A stretch of DNA of 10,187 bases from an uncultured Rivibacter sp. (lineage in GTDB: Bacteria; Pseudomonadota; Gammaproteobacteria; Burkholderiales; Burkholderiaceae), in assembly GCA_946481025.1 (NCBI GenBank), contig CAMLNA010000147.1, positions 1 to 10,187 on the forward strand, read 5' to 3'. Below, piece after piece: positions 9,787 to 10,187 of the stretch. Position numbers and translations under genes: made by a program. The notes under the pieces were generated by a model that saw only the letters and a program-made list of their open reading frames with translations, had not been told where the DNA came from and made no database searches. Position 1 is the first letter of the stretch. The number at the start of each line of letters is the position of its first letter.

Positions 9787-10187
9787 ATGGCCACCTCCGC
9801 CCTTTCCGAACGCCTGTCGCGCCTGGTCAAGACCATGCGCGGCCAGGCCCGCATCACCGAGTCGAACGTCCAGGACATGCTGCGTGAAGTGCGCATGGCG
9901 CTGCTGGAGGCCGACGTGGCGTTGCCGGTGGTGCGCGACTTCATCGCGCGTGTGAAGGACAAGGCGCTCGGGCAGGAGGTGATCGGGTCGCTGTCGCCGG
10001 GCCAGGCGCTGGTGGGCATCGTGCACAAGGAACTGGCCGCGACGATGGGCCAGGGCATCGCCGACATCGACCTCGCGACACAGCCTCCGGCCGTCATCCT
10101 GATGGCCGGCCTGCAGGGCGCCGGCAAGACGACCACCACCGCCAAGCTCGCCAAGCACCTGATCGAGAAGCGCAAGAAGAAGGTGCT
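9787..10187 (+). CDS. ffh: Signal recognition particle GTPase Ffh (SRP54), 5' part
   Basis: Ffh binds 4.5S RNA and signal sequences of nascent inner-membrane proteins and delivers ribosomes to FtsY. The first 133 residues are present and the rest runs past the right edge. The helical N domain spans about 1-90 (start MATSALSERLSRLVKTMRGQ), with the typical LREVRMALLEADVALPVVRDF segment at 32-52. The G domain begins near 100 with the P-loop GLQGAGKTTTTAKLA (108-122). The ATG at 9787 fits the family start exactly. I see no strong ribosome binding site upstream (CCCCGTATCCGC). The intergenic space to the divergent ccsA-like gene is only 76 bp, so both promoters must be packed there or overlap the coding ends. 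Family assignment is secure. Confidence 0.97.
   Translation, partial: MATSALSERLSRLVKTMRGQARITESNVQDMLREVRMALLEADVALPVVRDFIARVKDKALGQEVIGSLSPGQALVGIVHKELAATMGQGIADIDLATQPPAVILMAGLQGAGKTTTTAKLAKHLIEKRKKKV

Overview
This window looks like a chromosomal housekeeping segment of a high-GC betaproteobacterium, most likely order Burkholderiales (Rubrivivax, Leptothrix or Roseateles type). I infer this from strong G/C bias at third codon positions, from the wording of NrdA and NrdB, and from the gene order ffh / ccsA-like / small zinc-ribbon protein / pilS / pilR / ampD / nrdA / nrdB, which I recall from that order. No database search was possible. I see no mobile element, CRISPR array, tRNA or rRNA, and no sign of recent transfer.

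Layout from left to right. Positions 1-838 (minus) hold the first 279 codons of nrdB, the ribonucleotide reductase small subunit, cut by the window edge. Positions 839-1061 form a spacer with a probable private nrdB promoter and a perfect 12-bp inverted repeat just after the nrdA stop. Positions 1062-3983 (minus) hold nrdA, the class I large subunit with two N-terminal ATP-cones. Positions 3984-4435 are non-coding. They hold a roughly 240-nt nrdA leader and a sigma70-type promoter, with two NrdR-like boxes 31 bp apart placed over its -10 and directly upstream of its -35.

Positions 4436-9710 (minus) appear to be one tightly packed operon transcribed right to left: a CcsA/YpjD-like membrane protein, an 88-residue membrane-anchored zinc-ribbon protein, PilS, PilR and AmpD. 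The first gap is 10 nt. The other three junctions are 4-nt stop/start overlaps (TTGA, ATGA, ATGA), which suggests translational coupling. From 9787 (plus) the divergent ffh, the signal recognition particle GTPase, begins and runs off the right edge.

How the genes work together. NrdA and NrdB make deoxynucleotides and are probably repressed by NrdR when dATP/ATP signals sufficiency. PilS (six-helix membrane sensor kinase) and PilR (sigma54 activator) form a two-component system that normally controls type IV pilin transcription. AmpD recycles cell-wall muropeptides. The CcsA-like protein belongs to the cytochrome c/heme-handling membrane family.

I did not find a convincing undescribed system. 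The points most worth checking are the nrd operator layout, an extra palindrome overlapping it, the nrdA-nrdB hairpin, the unusual TTG start and long N-terminal region of PilS, and the uncharacterised zinc-ribbon protein.
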